64,000 bases of DNA from Hymenobacter nivis (GTDB taxonomy: Bacteria > Bacteroidota > Bacteroidia > Cytophagales > Hymenobacteraceae), in contig NZ_CP029145.1 in the NCBI RefSeq assembly GCF_003149515.1, positions 682,001-746,000 of the forward strand, in the 5' to 3' direction. The notes beneath the pieces are model-generated. The model saw only the letters and a list, made by a program, of their open reading frames with translations, was not told the DNA's origin and did no database searches. Below, piece by piece: positions 35,613 to 45,020 of this stretch (the stretch's first letter is position 1; each line of letters opens with the position of its first letter). The position numbers and the translations under genes are program-made.

Positions 35613-35650
35613 AGACTGCTTCATTTATGACTGCTCCTTTTCGATCCTCG

Positions 35651-35681
35651 AATCCCTGCCACGGTAGGGATTTCTTTTTTT
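35651..35681 (+). terminator. Rho-independent terminator after gpsA
   Basis: AATCCCT (35651-35657) pairs with AGGGATT (35666-35672), followed by TCTTTTTTT. It lies about 40 bases after the gpsA stop. Confidence 0.8.
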
Positions 35682-35788
35682 GAGGGATGATGAAAGGCTA
35701 AAGTTTGATGAATCACCTAAATTAGTTAAACGCTTTTTCTAATAGGTTCGGCATGACTGCTTTTATTAATCGAAAGCAAACGATTTTT

Positions 35789-36103
35789 TTAAATCAATTT
35801 GAAATTTTTAGGATTGTCTAACTCATAAATTAATGCGACTTTTTCTCCTTTTGTAAATCTTGGGAAAGCCATTGCCCAGCCAGAATAATCTATTTCCTCG
35901 ATAGTTTCCCCTTGAGTAGTTTCAAAACGAATAACTGGTCGAAAAACCGATATGCGGCTTAGAATAAATTTATTGCGCACAACTGTTCCCTGTACCTGTA
36001 CGCCATGTTCGCGTAGTTTCTGCCTTTGTTGATAATCCTTGGCGTAACCGCGAATGGCAAGAATGGCTATAAAGATCATCCAAACAATAAAAAACCAGTC
36101 CAT
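35789..36103 (-). CDS. Small membrane-anchored protein resembling DUF3592 proteins, 104 residues
   Basis: One N-terminal membrane segment (WFFIVWMIFIAILAIRGYA) is followed by a beta-rich domain (GVQVQGTVVRNKFIL, VIRFETTQGETIEEIDYSG, GEKVALIYELDNPKNFKLI) similar to the DUF3592 pattern. The gene and its surroundings (35.6-36.1 kb) are clearly lower in GC than the rest of the window, a sign of acquisition from elsewhere. Function unknown. Confidence 0.65.
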   Translation of the reverse strand: MDWFFIVWMIFIAILAIRGYAKDYQQRQKLREHGVQVQGTVVRNKFILSRISVFRPVIRFETTQGETIEEIDYSGWAMAFPRFTKGEKVALIYELDNPKNFKLI

Positions 36104-36122
36104 CCTGTAAATCTATTAATAT

Positions 36123-36554
36123 ATGCCCAACTGGCTGCCCCTTGCCTTGCTCACGGCTCTATGCCTGGCGCTTTACAACTTCTTCATTAAGCTGGCCGCT
36201 GAGCATCTGCCGCCGGCCGTGGGGGCTGTGGTGCTGCAACTGGTGGCCGCGGCCCTGGGCGGCGCGTGGCTGCTGCGCCTCAAGCTGCAAGGGCAGCCGC
36301 TGCCCGTGAGCGGCAAGGGCCTGGGGCTGGCGGTGCTGGCCGGCCTGGGCGTGGGGCTGGCCGAAATCCTGACGTTCGTGGTGTTCCGGCGCGGGGTGCC
36401 GGCCTCCGTGGGCACGCCCGTGATTGTGGGTGGCTCGGTGCTGTTCACGGCCGTGCTGGGGCTAGTGGTGCTGCGCGAGGGCCTGAGCTGGCCGCAGGCG
36501 GGCGGCCTGGTGCTGGTGGTAGTGGGCATTGCGCTGCTGGCGCGCGGGCACTAG
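36123..36554 (+). CDS. Half-size EamA/DMT-type membrane transporter, 143 residues
   Basis: A single EamA-like unit of five membrane segments (LPLALLTALCLALYNFFIKL, GAVVLQLVAAALGGAWLL, GLGLAVLAGLGVGLAEILTF, GTPVIVGGSVLFTAVLGLVV, AGGLVLVVVGIALLA). Most DMT exporters have two such units; single-unit forms work as dimers. The substrate is unknown. Confidence 0.75.
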   Translation: MPNWLPLALLTALCLALYNFFIKLAAEHLPPAVGAVVLQLVAAALGGAWLLRLKLQGQPLPVSGKGLGLAVLAGLGVGLAEILTFVVFRRGVPASVGTPVIVGGSVLFTAVLGLVVLREGLSWPQAGGLVLVVVGIALLARGH

Positions 36555-36582
36555 CGGGCCAGGGGGCTGGCCAACGGGCCTT

Positions 36583-38457
36583 TTAGTCGAATAGCGGGTC
36601 GTGGCCGATGGGTTGGCCCGGGGCGGGCAGCGCGTAGATTTCGTCTACGCCGTCGTGGTAAGCGGGGCGGGCGGGCAGGGGCGGGCGGTAGGGGCCCTGG
36701 TAGTCGGGCGGTACTACCACGTAGCGGTAGCGCACGCCGGGCTGGGCGCTGGTGTCGAACTGCCAGCGGCGGCCGGGCGTGCGGTAGTGGGCCAGGAACA
36801 GAAAGTGCAGCGACGACTCGTTGACGCCCACCAGTACGCGGCCCGGTGGCTGGGTGGCCAGCCAGTCGAACGCCCGCCAGATGGCCTCGATGTACTGGCG
36901 GTTGCCGTTCACCAAAAACTGCATGGTGTACGCCTGGTAGCCCACGAACAGCGCCATGCCCAGCCCCGCCAGCCGGGGCCCCCAGGGCCCCGGGCGGGCC
37001 CGCAGCACTGCATCGACCACGAGCCCTACCAACACGAAGAAATACAGCGCTTTGTAGAGTAGCACCCGTTCGGGTGGCAGCACCCGCTGCACCGCCAGTA
37101 GGGCGTAGGGCAGCAGCACAAACCACAGCGCGGGCAGGCCCAGGCGGCGCACCGCCGCCCGCAGATCGGGCGCCAGGGCGGCCCCCGCCTGGGCCCGCCC
37201 CCCGGCCCGCAGCAGCCACCCGAAGGCCCCGAGCCCGGCCCCGAACGCCAGGGCCCCCACCGTGCGCTGCCCGGCCAACGTGCCCTCCGTGAACCACGCG
37301 AAGGCTGGAAATGCCCGCACGAAATCCGCCCACGGCAGCGTCGCCACGTAGCCGTTGGCCAGCAGCAGGCGCCAGCCCGAGAGCAGCAGCAGCGGTGCGT
37401 ACAGCAGCGCCGCCCCGGCCCCGATGCCCGCCCCCACGGCCACCGCGTGCCCCAGCCGCACCCAGTCGCGCCGCCCCAGAAATACCAGCCCCAGGTAGCT
37501 GCTGGCCGAGGCCACCACGTAGGCAAACGAGGGCACCGTATAGCAGCCCAAAATGCCGCTGATGAGCAGCGCGGCCCAGGCCACGCGCGGGCCCCCGGGC
37601 CGGGCCAGCAGCGCTACTAGCGCGAAAAAATGGACGCCCGCCAGCGTTATCAGCAGCCAGTAGCCGCGCCCGGCCACGGCGTTGTACATGCTCAGCTGGA
37701 GCCACGCAAACAGGGTGAGGGCCATCAGCGCCGCCCGGAATGTGCCAAACCGCACCAGCCCCGCAAACAGCGCCACCGTGCCTACCGTGGTGGTGAGTAG
37801 TACCGGCAGCCGCAGCGTAAACCACACGTTGGGGTTCACTTGGTAAAATAACCAGCTCAGCGTATTAGGCAGCACGTGGTTGTTGGGAATGGGGTAGTAG
37901 CTGCTCACCGCCAACAGCCCCGGGCGAATAAAAAAGTCGTAGGTCGCTACTTCTTCCGAATGGTAGGATTTTGTGATTCCGAAGAAAATGCGCGCCCCCA
38001 GGAGCAGCACCAGGCTCAGCCCCGCCGCCCAGCGCTGAGCCGGCGGCAAGGCGGTAAGCACCCGCCACGCGCCCGCCAGGGCCGCCCGGGTTTCGGTGCC
38101 CAGGGCCCCCAGCTGCAGCCGCCCGGCCTGGCCCGCGCCCACCACGGCGGCGGCCAGTGCCAGGGCGCCCGCTCCGGCTAGGGCGACGTGCTGGGCCAGC
38201 GCAAATTCGGCCGCCGTTACCCGCACGGGCAGGTAATCGTAAAATCCGTTGTGAAACGTAATGCGGCCCAGGGCCCGCACGTCGGCGTAGGTGGCTTGGT
38301 TGAGCACCAGCGCTGCGTAGGTGGCGCAAAGGGCCAGGGCGCCCAGCAGGAGCACTGCAAAAAAGCGGGCATTGCCGGGTACGGTAGAAGGAGCGGAAGG
38401 CAAAGTCAACGTAAAAAACAAGCAAAAAAAACGTGTCGTCCCGCCCTGGGCCCACAA
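36583..38457 (-). CDS. Multi-pass membrane protein, candidate GT-C glycosyltransferase (paralogue 1 of 3)
   Basis: About 624 residues, hydrophobic throughout with ten or more membrane segments. The start is uncertain: there is no in-frame ATG before RFFAVLLLGALALC, only TTG codons (38457 and inside the next 60 bases). After the third hydrophobic block it reads KSYHSEEVATYDFF and SSYYPIPNNHVLPNTLSWLF. The acidic pair and the (Y/F)YPxPNNHV motif recur in both paralogues upstream. Acidic residues in an early extracytoplasmic loop are a feature of GT39-type lipid-linked sugar transferases, so this is a possible glycosyltransferase, not a proven one. The soluble tail (VVVPPDYQGPYRPPLP) is periplasmic or cytoplasmic. 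It follows paralogue 2 by 9 bases. Confidence 0.7.
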   Translation of the reverse strand: MWAQGGTTRFFCLFFTLTLPSAPSTVPGNARFFAVLLLGALALCATYAALVLNQATYADVRALGRITFHNGFYDYLPVRVTAAEFALAQHVALAGAGALALAAAVVGAGQAGRLQLGALGTETRAALAGAWRVLTALPPAQRWAAGLSLVLLLGARIFFGITKSYHSEEVATYDFFIRPGLLAVSSYYPIPNNHVLPNTLSWLFYQVNPNVWFTLRLPVLLTTTVGTVALFAGLVRFGTFRAALMALTLFAWLQLSMYNAVAGRGYWLLITLAGVHFFALVALLARPGGPRVAWAALLISGILGCYTVPSFAYVVASASSYLGLVFLGRRDWVRLGHAVAVGAGIGAGAALLYAPLLLLSGWRLLLANGYVATLPWADFVRAFPAFAWFTEGTLAGQRTVGALAFGAGLGAFGWLLRAGGRAQAGAALAPDLRAAVRRLGLPALWFVLLPYALLAVQRVLPPERVLLYKALYFFVLVGLVVDAVLRARPGPWGPRLAGLGMALFVGYQAYTMQFLVNGNRQYIEAIWRAFDWLATQPPGRVLVGVNESSLHFLFLAHYRTPGRRWQFDTSAQPGVRYRYVVVPPDYQGPYRPPLPARPAYHDGVDEIYALPAPGQPIGHDPLFD

Positions 38458-38466
38458 AACCGGCCC

Positions 38467-40230
38467 TTATCGCGCCGGCGGCAGGACGTAAATAACGACG
38501 AGCGCGTCTTGGTACGCCGCCCGGTAGGGCAGGGCCAGCGACCAAGCGGGGCGGGGGGTGGGGCCCTGGGGCCACACCAGGTAGGGGTAGCGTACGCCCG
38601 CCACGGGCCGGGGGTGTAGCAGGCGGGGGGTGCCGTTCAGCAAAGCGTAGTGGTCAAACATGAGCTCGTGGTAGGGGGCGCCCACCACTGCGGGGCCGGG
38701 GGGCTGGGCCCGCAGCCAGCGGTAGGCGCTGGCCACGGCCAGGTCGTCGGCGCGGCTGGTGCGCAGCGTCGGTACCTGGTCGTAAAGCTCCCACCCCCGA
38801 AAGGCGAGCAACCCTACCAGCAACGCCAGCGGGGCCCACGCTGCCCAGTGGCCCCGCCACCGGGTGGCGGCCCAGTCAGCCCCCAACGCGGCCAGTAAGT
38901 ATAAAAAGAAAGTGGCGTACATCAGCGCCCGGGCGGGTACAAATACGCGCTGCGCCAGGGCCAGCGCCACCGGTACCACCAGCAGCGCCCAGCTGGCCCA
39001 TGCCAGCCACCGGGCCCGGGCCGGCCACTGCGCCGGGGCCCCGCGCCGCAGCGCCAGCGGCACCAGCGCCACCAGCGCCGCGCTCAGCAGCAGCCCCAGC
39101 CGCACCGGGCCCAATAGCATGCCCGCGGTTTCGTACAAAATGGCGGGCCCCAGGGCCCAAAAAGTGGCCAGTGGCTGTGCCACCACGTAGCGGTTGGCCA
39201 GCAGCAGGCCCCACCCCGACACGCATCCCACCGGCGCGTAAAGCACCGCCACGGTAGCCACCACCACCACGCCGGCGGCCACCAGCTGCCCCCAAAGCCG
39301 GTGGCGCAGGGCCGGCGGGCGGGCCAGGGCCCCTACGGCCAGCACGGCCCCCAGCGCGGCCAGGGGCGCGGCGAAGGTGGGGATTACGTAGAGCCCCGCC
39401 ACGCTGCTGCCCACGAACACCGCCCATCCCAGCCGCCGGTAGCGGGGCCCGCTGGCCAGGCCCACCGCCGCAAAAAAAGCCAGTTGCACGCACCCCAGCT
39501 GCACATAGTACCCGCGGCCGGCGGCGGCGTAAATGATGGCCACTTTGGTGAAGCCGAACAAAGCCACGGCCAGGGTGGCGGTCCGGAAGTTGCGAAAATG
39601 CGTGAGCAGCGCGTAGCTCAGCGCCGTGCCCGCCAGGGCCGCCAGCAGCGACGGCAGCCGCATCACGAGCCGCGCCTGGCCCGGTAGTAGCTGCTCCAGT
39701 ACCCAGGCCAATAGGTTGTAGCCCACGTGGTTGTTGGGCATTGGGTAGAAGCTGGTAACGGCCACCGCGCCCTCGCGCACAAACGAATCGTAGGACGCAA
39801 TTTCGTCTGGGCTGGGCGGGTCAAGCAGTAGCCACGCCCCCCAGGTGAGCCCCAGCCCCAGCCACAGGGCCCCCGCCCCGGCCCGCTCGGCGCCCGAGAG
39901 CCGGCCCACCGTGCGCCGCAGCGCGGCCCCGGCCCGGCGGGCTTCCTGGCCCAGGCGGCGCAGCTCGCGGCGGTACGCGGCGTGCCGCAGCAGCGCCAGG
40001 GCCCCCAGCAGGGCGGCGCCCACCAGCGCCCATCCGCCGGTGCGGTAAGCGGCGTAGCGTTCGGGCGTGAGGGCCAGCACCAGGCGAATGGGGCCGTTGG
40101 GCACCACCTCGTAGTACGGCACCTGCCCCAACCGCGCCACGGCGGCGTAGGGCGTGGTCCCGTAAATGGCCATCAGTAAGGCGCTGGCCGCCAGCAGGCA
40201 CCCGGTGCCCAGGAGTACGAAAAAGCGCAT
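38467..40230 (-). CDS. Multi-pass membrane protein, candidate GT-C glycosyltransferase (paralogue 2 of 3)
   Basis: 587 residues from the ATG at 40228-40230 (MRFFVLLGTGCLLAASALLM). The layout matches paralogue 1: an extracytoplasmic loop (VARLGQVPYYEVVPNG), two more segments, then PPSPDEIASYDSFVREGAVA and TSFYPMPNNHVGYNLLAWVL, repeated hydrophobic segments and a C-terminal soluble part with YPYLVWPQGPTP. It is 27 bases downstream of maf and directly upstream of paralogue 1, so all are probably one transcript. Function inferred only from membrane topology and the acidic motif. Confidence 0.7.
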   Translation of the reverse strand: MRFFVLLGTGCLLAASALLMAIYGTTPYAAVARLGQVPYYEVVPNGPIRLVLALTPERYAAYRTGGWALVGAALLGALALLRHAAYRRELRRLGQEARRAGAALRRTVGRLSGAERAGAGALWLGLGLTWGAWLLLDPPSPDEIASYDSFVREGAVAVTSFYPMPNNHVGYNLLAWVLEQLLPGQARLVMRLPSLLAALAGTALSYALLTHFRNFRTATLAVALFGFTKVAIIYAAAGRGYYVQLGCVQLAFFAAVGLASGPRYRRLGWAVFVGSSVAGLYVIPTFAAPLAALGAVLAVGALARPPALRHRLWGQLVAAGVVVVATVAVLYAPVGCVSGWGLLLANRYVVAQPLATFWALGPAILYETAGMLLGPVRLGLLLSAALVALVPLALRRGAPAQWPARARWLAWASWALLVVPVALALAQRVFVPARALMYATFFLYLLAALGADWAATRWRGHWAAWAPLALLVGLLAFRGWELYDQVPTLRTSRADDLAVASAYRWLRAQPPGPAVVGAPYHELMFDHYALLNGTPRLLHPRPVAGVRYPYLVWPQGPTPRPAWSLALPYRAAYQDALVVIYVLPPAR

Positions 40231-40257
40231 GAGGCGAAAAGAATCAGTGAACGGCCG

Positions 40258-40848
40258 CTACGCGCCGGGGAGGCCGGCCGGCAGGGCCCCCAGTCGCGCC
40301 AGTTCGGCCCACACCCGGTGCACGGGCAGGCCCATCACGTTGAAGTACGACCCCTCGAGGCGCGTCACGCCCACCATGCCCACCCAGTCCTGGGCCCCGT
40401 AGGCCCCGGCTTTGTCAAAGGGCTGATAATGGGCGATGTAGAAGTCGATTTCGGCCGGACTCAGGGGGCGGAAGTGCACGGTGGTCTGGTCCGAAAACAC
40501 CACTTGCCGGCCGTCGCCGGCCCGCAGGCACACGCCCGTGAACACGTCGTGGGCCCGCCCTTGCAGGCGCGTGAGCATAGCGGCGGCCTCGGCCGCATTG
40601 GCGGGCTTGTTCAGCACGTCGTCCCCCAGGCACACGATGGTGTCGGCGGTGATGACCAGCTCGTCGGGGGCCAGGCCGGCGGCGTAGGCGGCGGCTTTGT
40701 GGGCGGCCAGGTACTCGGCTACTTCGGCCCGCTGCAGGTGGGGCGGAAAGTCCTCGTCCACGTCGTGCAGGCGAATTTCGTAGGCCAGGCCCAGGTCGGT
40801 CAGCAGTTGGCGGCGGCGGGGCGAGTTAGACGCTAAAATCAGGCGCAT
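40258..40848 (-). CDS. maf: Maf family nucleoside triphosphate pyrophosphatase
   Basis: 196 residues from the ATG at 40846-40848. Family motifs: LILASNSPRRRQLLTDLGL, VITADTIVCLGDDVLNKPA, HDVFTGVCL, and YGAQDWVGMVGVTRLEGSYF near the end. Maf enzymes hydrolyse non-canonical or modified nucleotides such as dTTP/UTP analogues. It sits between two of the GT-C-like paralogues. Confidence 0.92.
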   Translation of the reverse strand: MRLILASNSPRRRQLLTDLGLAYEIRLHDVDEDFPPHLQRAEVAEYLAAHKAAAYAAGLAPDELVITADTIVCLGDDVLNKPANAAEAAAMLTRLQGRAHDVFTGVCLRAGDGRQVVFSDQTTVHFRPLSPAEIDFYIAHYQPFDKAGAYGAQDWVGMVGVTRLEGSYFNVMGLPVHRVWAELARLGALPAGLPGA

Positions 40849-40924
40849 GGCAGCAATAAAAACGGCTCCAAAGTAAAAATAAAACAGCGGCAGCGCGAAG
40901 CGGCAAAACTACGCGCCGCGCTGC

Positions 40925-42687
40925 TTAGGGGCGTGGCATAGCATCCAAGCGCTGGTACACGCACAGCGGGCCAGTGCAGAGCTCAGCGCGGTAATGGTTG
41001 GGCGTTAACCAGGCTGGCGGCGCCTCACCGCGGCTGAGCACTAAGTAGTCGTAGCTCCCGGTGCGGACACTGGGCCGTGTTTCTGGGCCTTGCATGGCGG
41101 GCGGCGGGCGGTGCTGTAGCCAGGCTTGGTGCGCCAGGTACAAGGCGTAGCCAGGTACATCGATGAGCACACGCCGTGGGCGGCGGGCGATGAGCCACTC
41201 GGAGGCTTGCTGGTAGCTTTGGTCATCGCGCCGCGCCGCCGCTTGCGTTCGCACTTGCTGGGCCACACGAAACCCGGCGTGGCCTAGGCCTAGGGCACCC
41301 GCCAGGGCCCAGGCGGTTCGCCCCGGGCCCTGCCACCGGCGTGTTACTGCCTCCAGCGCTAGGCCGGCCAGCACCAAGGCCGGCCATACGGTATGGTACA
41401 AGGTGCGGCCGGGCGGCATTACCCCCTGCGCCAGCAGCAAGGGCACGGGGGCTACCGTACCCGCCCACGCCAGCCACGCCGCCGGCCGCCATGCGGGCGG
41501 GGCCCAGCGCGCCACCGCGGCGGGCCCCATGGCCAGTAGCCCGAGCAGCGGCCACACCAGCACCGCCCGGCCGTAAAGTAGCGTCACGGTGATGGGCACG
41601 TAATAGGGCAGGAGACGCTGCCAGAAAAAGGCAGGAGGCATGCGTGCCACGAAGGGGTTGTTCAGCAGCAGTGGCCAGCCCGTGAGCCAACCCACGGGCA
41701 AATAGAGTAGCGCCACCAAAGCGGCCACGCCCGCGCCAGCCACCAGCGCCTGGCAACGCAGCCGGGCCCCAGCGCGGCCCCTGCCTAGCACCACCAGCGG
41801 CACCATTGAACCGGCGAAAGGGTAGAGAAATGTCGGGATTAGGTAAAAGCCCGCCACGCTGGCCCCCATCCACACTGCCCAGGCAAGTCGGTGGCCGGCG
41901 GGGCCCCGCAGCAGCACCAGTGCGGCCAGCCACGCCGCCTGCACGCACAAGACCTGAGGCCCATAGCCGCGGGCTGTGACGGCGTATTCTAAGCTCATGG
42001 GCGAAAACTGGAAGAGTAGCGTAGCCAGCGCCGCCACGCGCCACGTGGTAAGGTGTGCTAGCGCCACAACCCCCCCCACCAGCCCCACCAGCCCCAGCCC
42101 AAACACGGGCAGGCGCGCCAGCAAGTCGGGGGTGCCCACCGGTGACCAGTGCAGCAACGGCCACACCAACAGGCTGTGAAGCACGTGATTGTTGGGTAGT
42201 AGGTAAAAGCCCGCTGCCACGGCCGGGCCCGGCGCCACGAAGTAATCTACCGTGACGAACTCGTCGGGGTTGAACGGTACCTGCCCAGCAAATACGTGCG
42301 CAAGGCGGCCACGGCTAGCAATAGGGCCCCGGCGGTCCACTGGGTGGTTGGGTTCTGCCGCCGCCAGCCCGCCGCCAGCGCCCGCCCAGCCCGGCGCGCG
42401 TCGCGGGCCAGGCGCTGTCTCTCGTGGCCCGCGGCCTTGCGCCAAAAGCCCAGTCCTAAGGCCCCTGCGGCCAGCAGCCCGAAGGCCACCCCGCGCAGCC
42501 AGGCGTAGTCCCAGGCGTTGTGGGCCAGGGGATGGGCGGGCCAGGGGGCAGAGGCCCGCCCGGCGGCGGCATTGGCCGCGTCCAGCGCTGTGGCTAGGGC
42601 CCCGTAGGGCACGAATCCGTAGAGCAGCACCAGGTGCAGTCCCACCAGCCCCGCGCCGGCCAACAACAAGAGCAGCAAAAAGCGCAT
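40925..42687 (-). pseudogene. Multi-pass membrane protein, GT-C-like paralogue 3, with a frameshift
   Basis: The ATG at 42685-42687 starts MRFLLLLLLAGAGLVGLHLV, as in paralogue 2. The first frame runs through ALRTYLLG and then diverges (RYRSTPTSSSR); the expected continuation GQVPFNPDEFVTVDYFVAPG is in another frame and runs to TAA at 40925-40927. One missing base in the CCC run near 42284-42286 explains this. The second part carries NPDEFVTVDYF and AGFYLLPNNHVLHSLLVWPL, the motif shared with paralogues 1 and 2. Either the gene is broken or the base count in the run is wrong. It begins 13 bases after the DUF1015 stop codon. Confidence 0.7.
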
Positions 42688-42700
42688 ACTGGTGGCGGGC

Positions 42701-44059
42701 CTACGCGGGCCCCGCGCCGGCCGCGGGGCCCTGGAAATACTGGTCGAACGCGTTGCCGGCCTCCTCGTCGGCGATGCTGCTGAAGAGGAAGCCGGCCAGG
42801 GTTTTGGGGTAGAAGAAGGTGGACTTGGCCGGCATCACAGCCCCGGAGTGGCACACGGCCTCCACCTCGGCCATCGTCACCTCGTTCACGATGAGCGCGG
42901 CGCGGGCCTCGCCGCGGTCCACCCGTTGGAGGCACTCAGCGAAGCTGCGCACGTAGGCCGCGCCCGGCCAGGCGCGTTGCGCGTTGGGGCCCCGCAAGCC
43001 CAGGGTTTTCTCCAGCACGAAGAAATGCAGCACCGTGAGGTCCAGGCCTTTCACCTCGGCCGTCGTGTCCCAGTCCAGTTGCGCGTGCGCTTCCGGCCGC
43101 AGGCGGATTTTGTAGGCCTGCCCGCCTAAGTACAGCCCGAAGGCCCAGCGCTTACCGGCAATTACCTCGGGTAAGTCCGTGGCTTCCTCCAGCGGCAGCA
43201 CCGTGAAGTAGGGCCCCAGGCGGGCCAGAAACTCGGCGTTGGTCAGCGCGCCGCCGCCGGGGCCCCCGGGCAGTTCCAGCAGCAGGCGGTGGGTGGGCAG
43301 GATGCGCAGGTCGTCGCTGGCCGCGTTGGTGAGGTACATGAGGTGGTAGTTCCAGGGCTCGCGGCCGGTGGCGGCGGGCCCGGCCTGGGCCTGGCGGGCG
43401 TGGCGGTGGGCCAGTGAGCCCTCGTAGCGGTGGTGGCCGTCGGCCAGAATCACCTCACGCCCGGCCAGCACCGCCTGAAACCGCCGAATCACGGCCGCGT
43501 CCTGCACCACGGCCAGCACGTCGCGGGCGCCCTGGTAGTCGTCCTCGGTTTGGTAGAGGGGCGATTGCATGGCCTCGTCGAGGTAGGTTTCCAGTTCGAA
43601 GGCGTCGTCGCGGTACAGCCCGTGGGTGGCGCTGGTCTGGAACTCGGTGCGGGCCAGCAGGGCGGTGCGGTCGTGCACGCTGGCGGGCAGCGTGTTTTCG
43701 TGGCGCAGCACCACGCCCTCGGCCCAGTCGTAGGCCCGGATGTGGCACATGAAGCCCTTGCGGCAGTATTCGCGGGCGCTGCCCGGTAGCCGGAAGTACT
43801 GGTAGTAGGCGTAGATGCCGGGCAGCGCGTCCTGCCGGAGCACGCCCTCGGCTTCCCAGCGCCGCAGCGTGGCCAGGGCCGCGCCGGCCGGGTCGTCGCC
43901 CTGCGGTACGGCCAAGTGAATGGAGTTGAGTGGGTTGTGGTAGAGCGCCGCCCGCTGCCGGGCCGATACCACGTCAAATAGCGGCGACGCGTAATTGCCA
44001 ATGTCGGCGCCTAGGGCCGGGGCGTAGCGCCAGCCGCGCAAGGGTTGGATTTCAGCCAA
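42701..44059 (-). CDS. DUF1015 family protein
   Basis: 452 residues. Markers of the family: MAEIQPLRGWRYAPALGADI at the start, NPLNSIHLAVPQGDDPAG, YYQYFRLPGSAREYCRKGFM, and LADGHHRYEGSLAHRHARQA (a conserved His-His-Arg-Tyr stretch). The C-terminus includes STFFYPKTLAGFLFSSI. The function of the family is not established. It heads a reverse-strand cluster leading into the GT-C-like genes. Confidence 0.85.
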   Translation of the reverse strand: MAEIQPLRGWRYAPALGADIGNYASPLFDVVSARQRAALYHNPLNSIHLAVPQGDDPAGAALATLRRWEAEGVLRQDALPGIYAYYQYFRLPGSAREYCRKGFMCHIRAYDWAEGVVLRHENTLPASVHDRTALLARTEFQTSATHGLYRDDAFELETYLDEAMQSPLYQTEDDYQGARDVLAVVQDAAVIRRFQAVLAGREVILADGHHRYEGSLAHRHARQAQAGPAATGREPWNYHLMYLTNAASDDLRILPTHRLLLELPGGPGGGALTNAEFLARLGPYFTVLPLEEATDLPEVIAGKRWAFGLYLGGQAYKIRLRPEAHAQLDWDTTAEVKGLDLTVLHFFVLEKTLGLRGPNAQRAWPGAAYVRSFAECLQRVDRGEARAALIVNEVTMAEVEAVCHSGAVMPAKSTFFYPKTLAGFLFSSIADEEAGNAFDQYFQGPAAGAGPA

Positions 44060-44073
44060 TGGAATTCATTTCA

Positions 44074-44220
44074 GTTAACAGTTATCATTTAACACGCAAC
44101 GTTCACCATTCGGCGGCCGCCGGAGCAACGGCTTCGGGAAGCAAAACCGGATTAATCAACCACGAGCCCACCCCCAAATACAGCTGCTTGCCAAGCGCTT
44201 GTTAAATGATAAATGATAGT
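44074..44220. repeat. AT-rich TTAACA...TGTTAA inverted words upstream of the DUF1015 gene
   Basis: GTTAACAGTTATCATTTAAC (44074-44093) is matched by GTTAAATGATAAATGATAGT (44201-44220) in inverse orientation, about 107 bases apart. The left word lies 15 bases upstream of the DUF1015 ATG. Together with the family 3 element it fills the 307-base gap between the DUF1015 and pdxH genes, which holds no gene. Confidence 0.6.
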
Positions 44221-44223
44221 TGC

Positions 44224-44359
44224 TGTACTCATCGCGCAGTAGAGTCCGGGGCTTGCCCCCGCCCGTCGTTGCACAATTGGCGCGCGGTTCGCGCAACGGC
44301 GGGCGGGGGCAACCCCCGCACCCTACTGCTTTTTCGCAAATTACTTCGCGACGAGTATA
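44224..44359. repeat. Dispersed palindromic element, family 3 copy A
   Basis: The termini TGTACTCATCGCG and CGCGACGAGTATA are near-inverse. Inside is a GC-rich hairpin with arms around CTTGCCCCCGCCCGTCGTTGC and its inverse. The right end (TTTTCGCAAATTACTTCGCG) resembles that of the element at 59632-59703. Confidence 0.7.
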
Positions 44360-44366
44360 AATGAAT

Positions 44367-45020
44367 TCACGGGGCCAGGCGCGAGATTTTCCAGGCCCCG
44401 TCCACGAGGTCGTACACCAGGCGGTCGTGCAGGCGGCTGGGGCGGCCCTGCCAGAACTCGATGCGGTGCGGGCGCAGGATGTAGCCGCCCCAGTGCGGCG
44501 GGCGCGGCAGCGGGTCCTGGCCGGTAAATTCGGCCTCCACGGCCTGCTCGCGGGCCTCTAAGGCTTCGCGGCTGCCGATGACCTGGCTTTGGGGCGAGGC
44601 CCAGGCCCCGAGCTGGCTGCTGCGTGGGCGGCTCTGGAAGTAGGCGGTCGACATGCTTTCCGGCGCTTTTTCTATGCGGCCCTCCACGCGCACCTGGCGC
44701 TCCAGGCCGGGCCAGAAAAAGCTGATGGCGGCCAGCGGCTGGCCGGCCAGTTCGCGGCCCTTGCGCGAGTTGTAGTTGGTGTAAAACAAAAAGCCAGCGT
44801 CGTCGGGCAGGCCCTTGAGCAGCACCACGCGGGCGCTGGGCTGGCCGGTGGCCGCGTCCACGGTGCTCAGGGTGAGGGCGCTGGGCTCGTCGAGGCGGGC
44901 GGCCACGGCCTCGTCGAGCCAGGTGCGGAACTGGCGCACGGCGTCGGGCTGGACATCGGCCTCGGCCAGGGTGCGCTGGGTGTACGATTGGCGCAGGTCG
45001 GCAAGCTCTTGGTCGGTCAT
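44367..45020 (-). CDS. pdxH: Pyridoxamine 5'-phosphate oxidase
   Basis: 217 residues, the usual length, from the ATG at 45018-45020. Conserved parts: [20 protein letters not shown] and [20 protein letters not shown] (FMN site), [39 protein letters not shown], and the C-terminal [17 protein letters not shown]. It oxidises pyridoxine and pyridoxamine phosphates to pyridoxal phosphate. Confidence 0.94.
   Translation of the reverse strand: MTDQELADLRQSYTQRTLAEADVQPDAVRQFRTWLDEAVAARLDEPSALTLSTVDAATGQPSARVVLLKGLPDDAGFLFYTNYNSRKGRELAGQPLAAISFFWPGLERQVRVEGRIEKAPESMSTAYFQSRPRSSQLGAWASPQSQVIGSREALEAREQAVEAEFTGQDPLPRPPHWGGYILRPHRIEFWQGRPSRLHDRLVYDLVDGAWKISRLAP

Noticed and set aside
36583..42687. Calling the GT-C-like proteins O-antigen or mannosyl transferases
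   Set aside because: Only topology and an acidic motif support the class; nothing visible fixes donor or acceptor.
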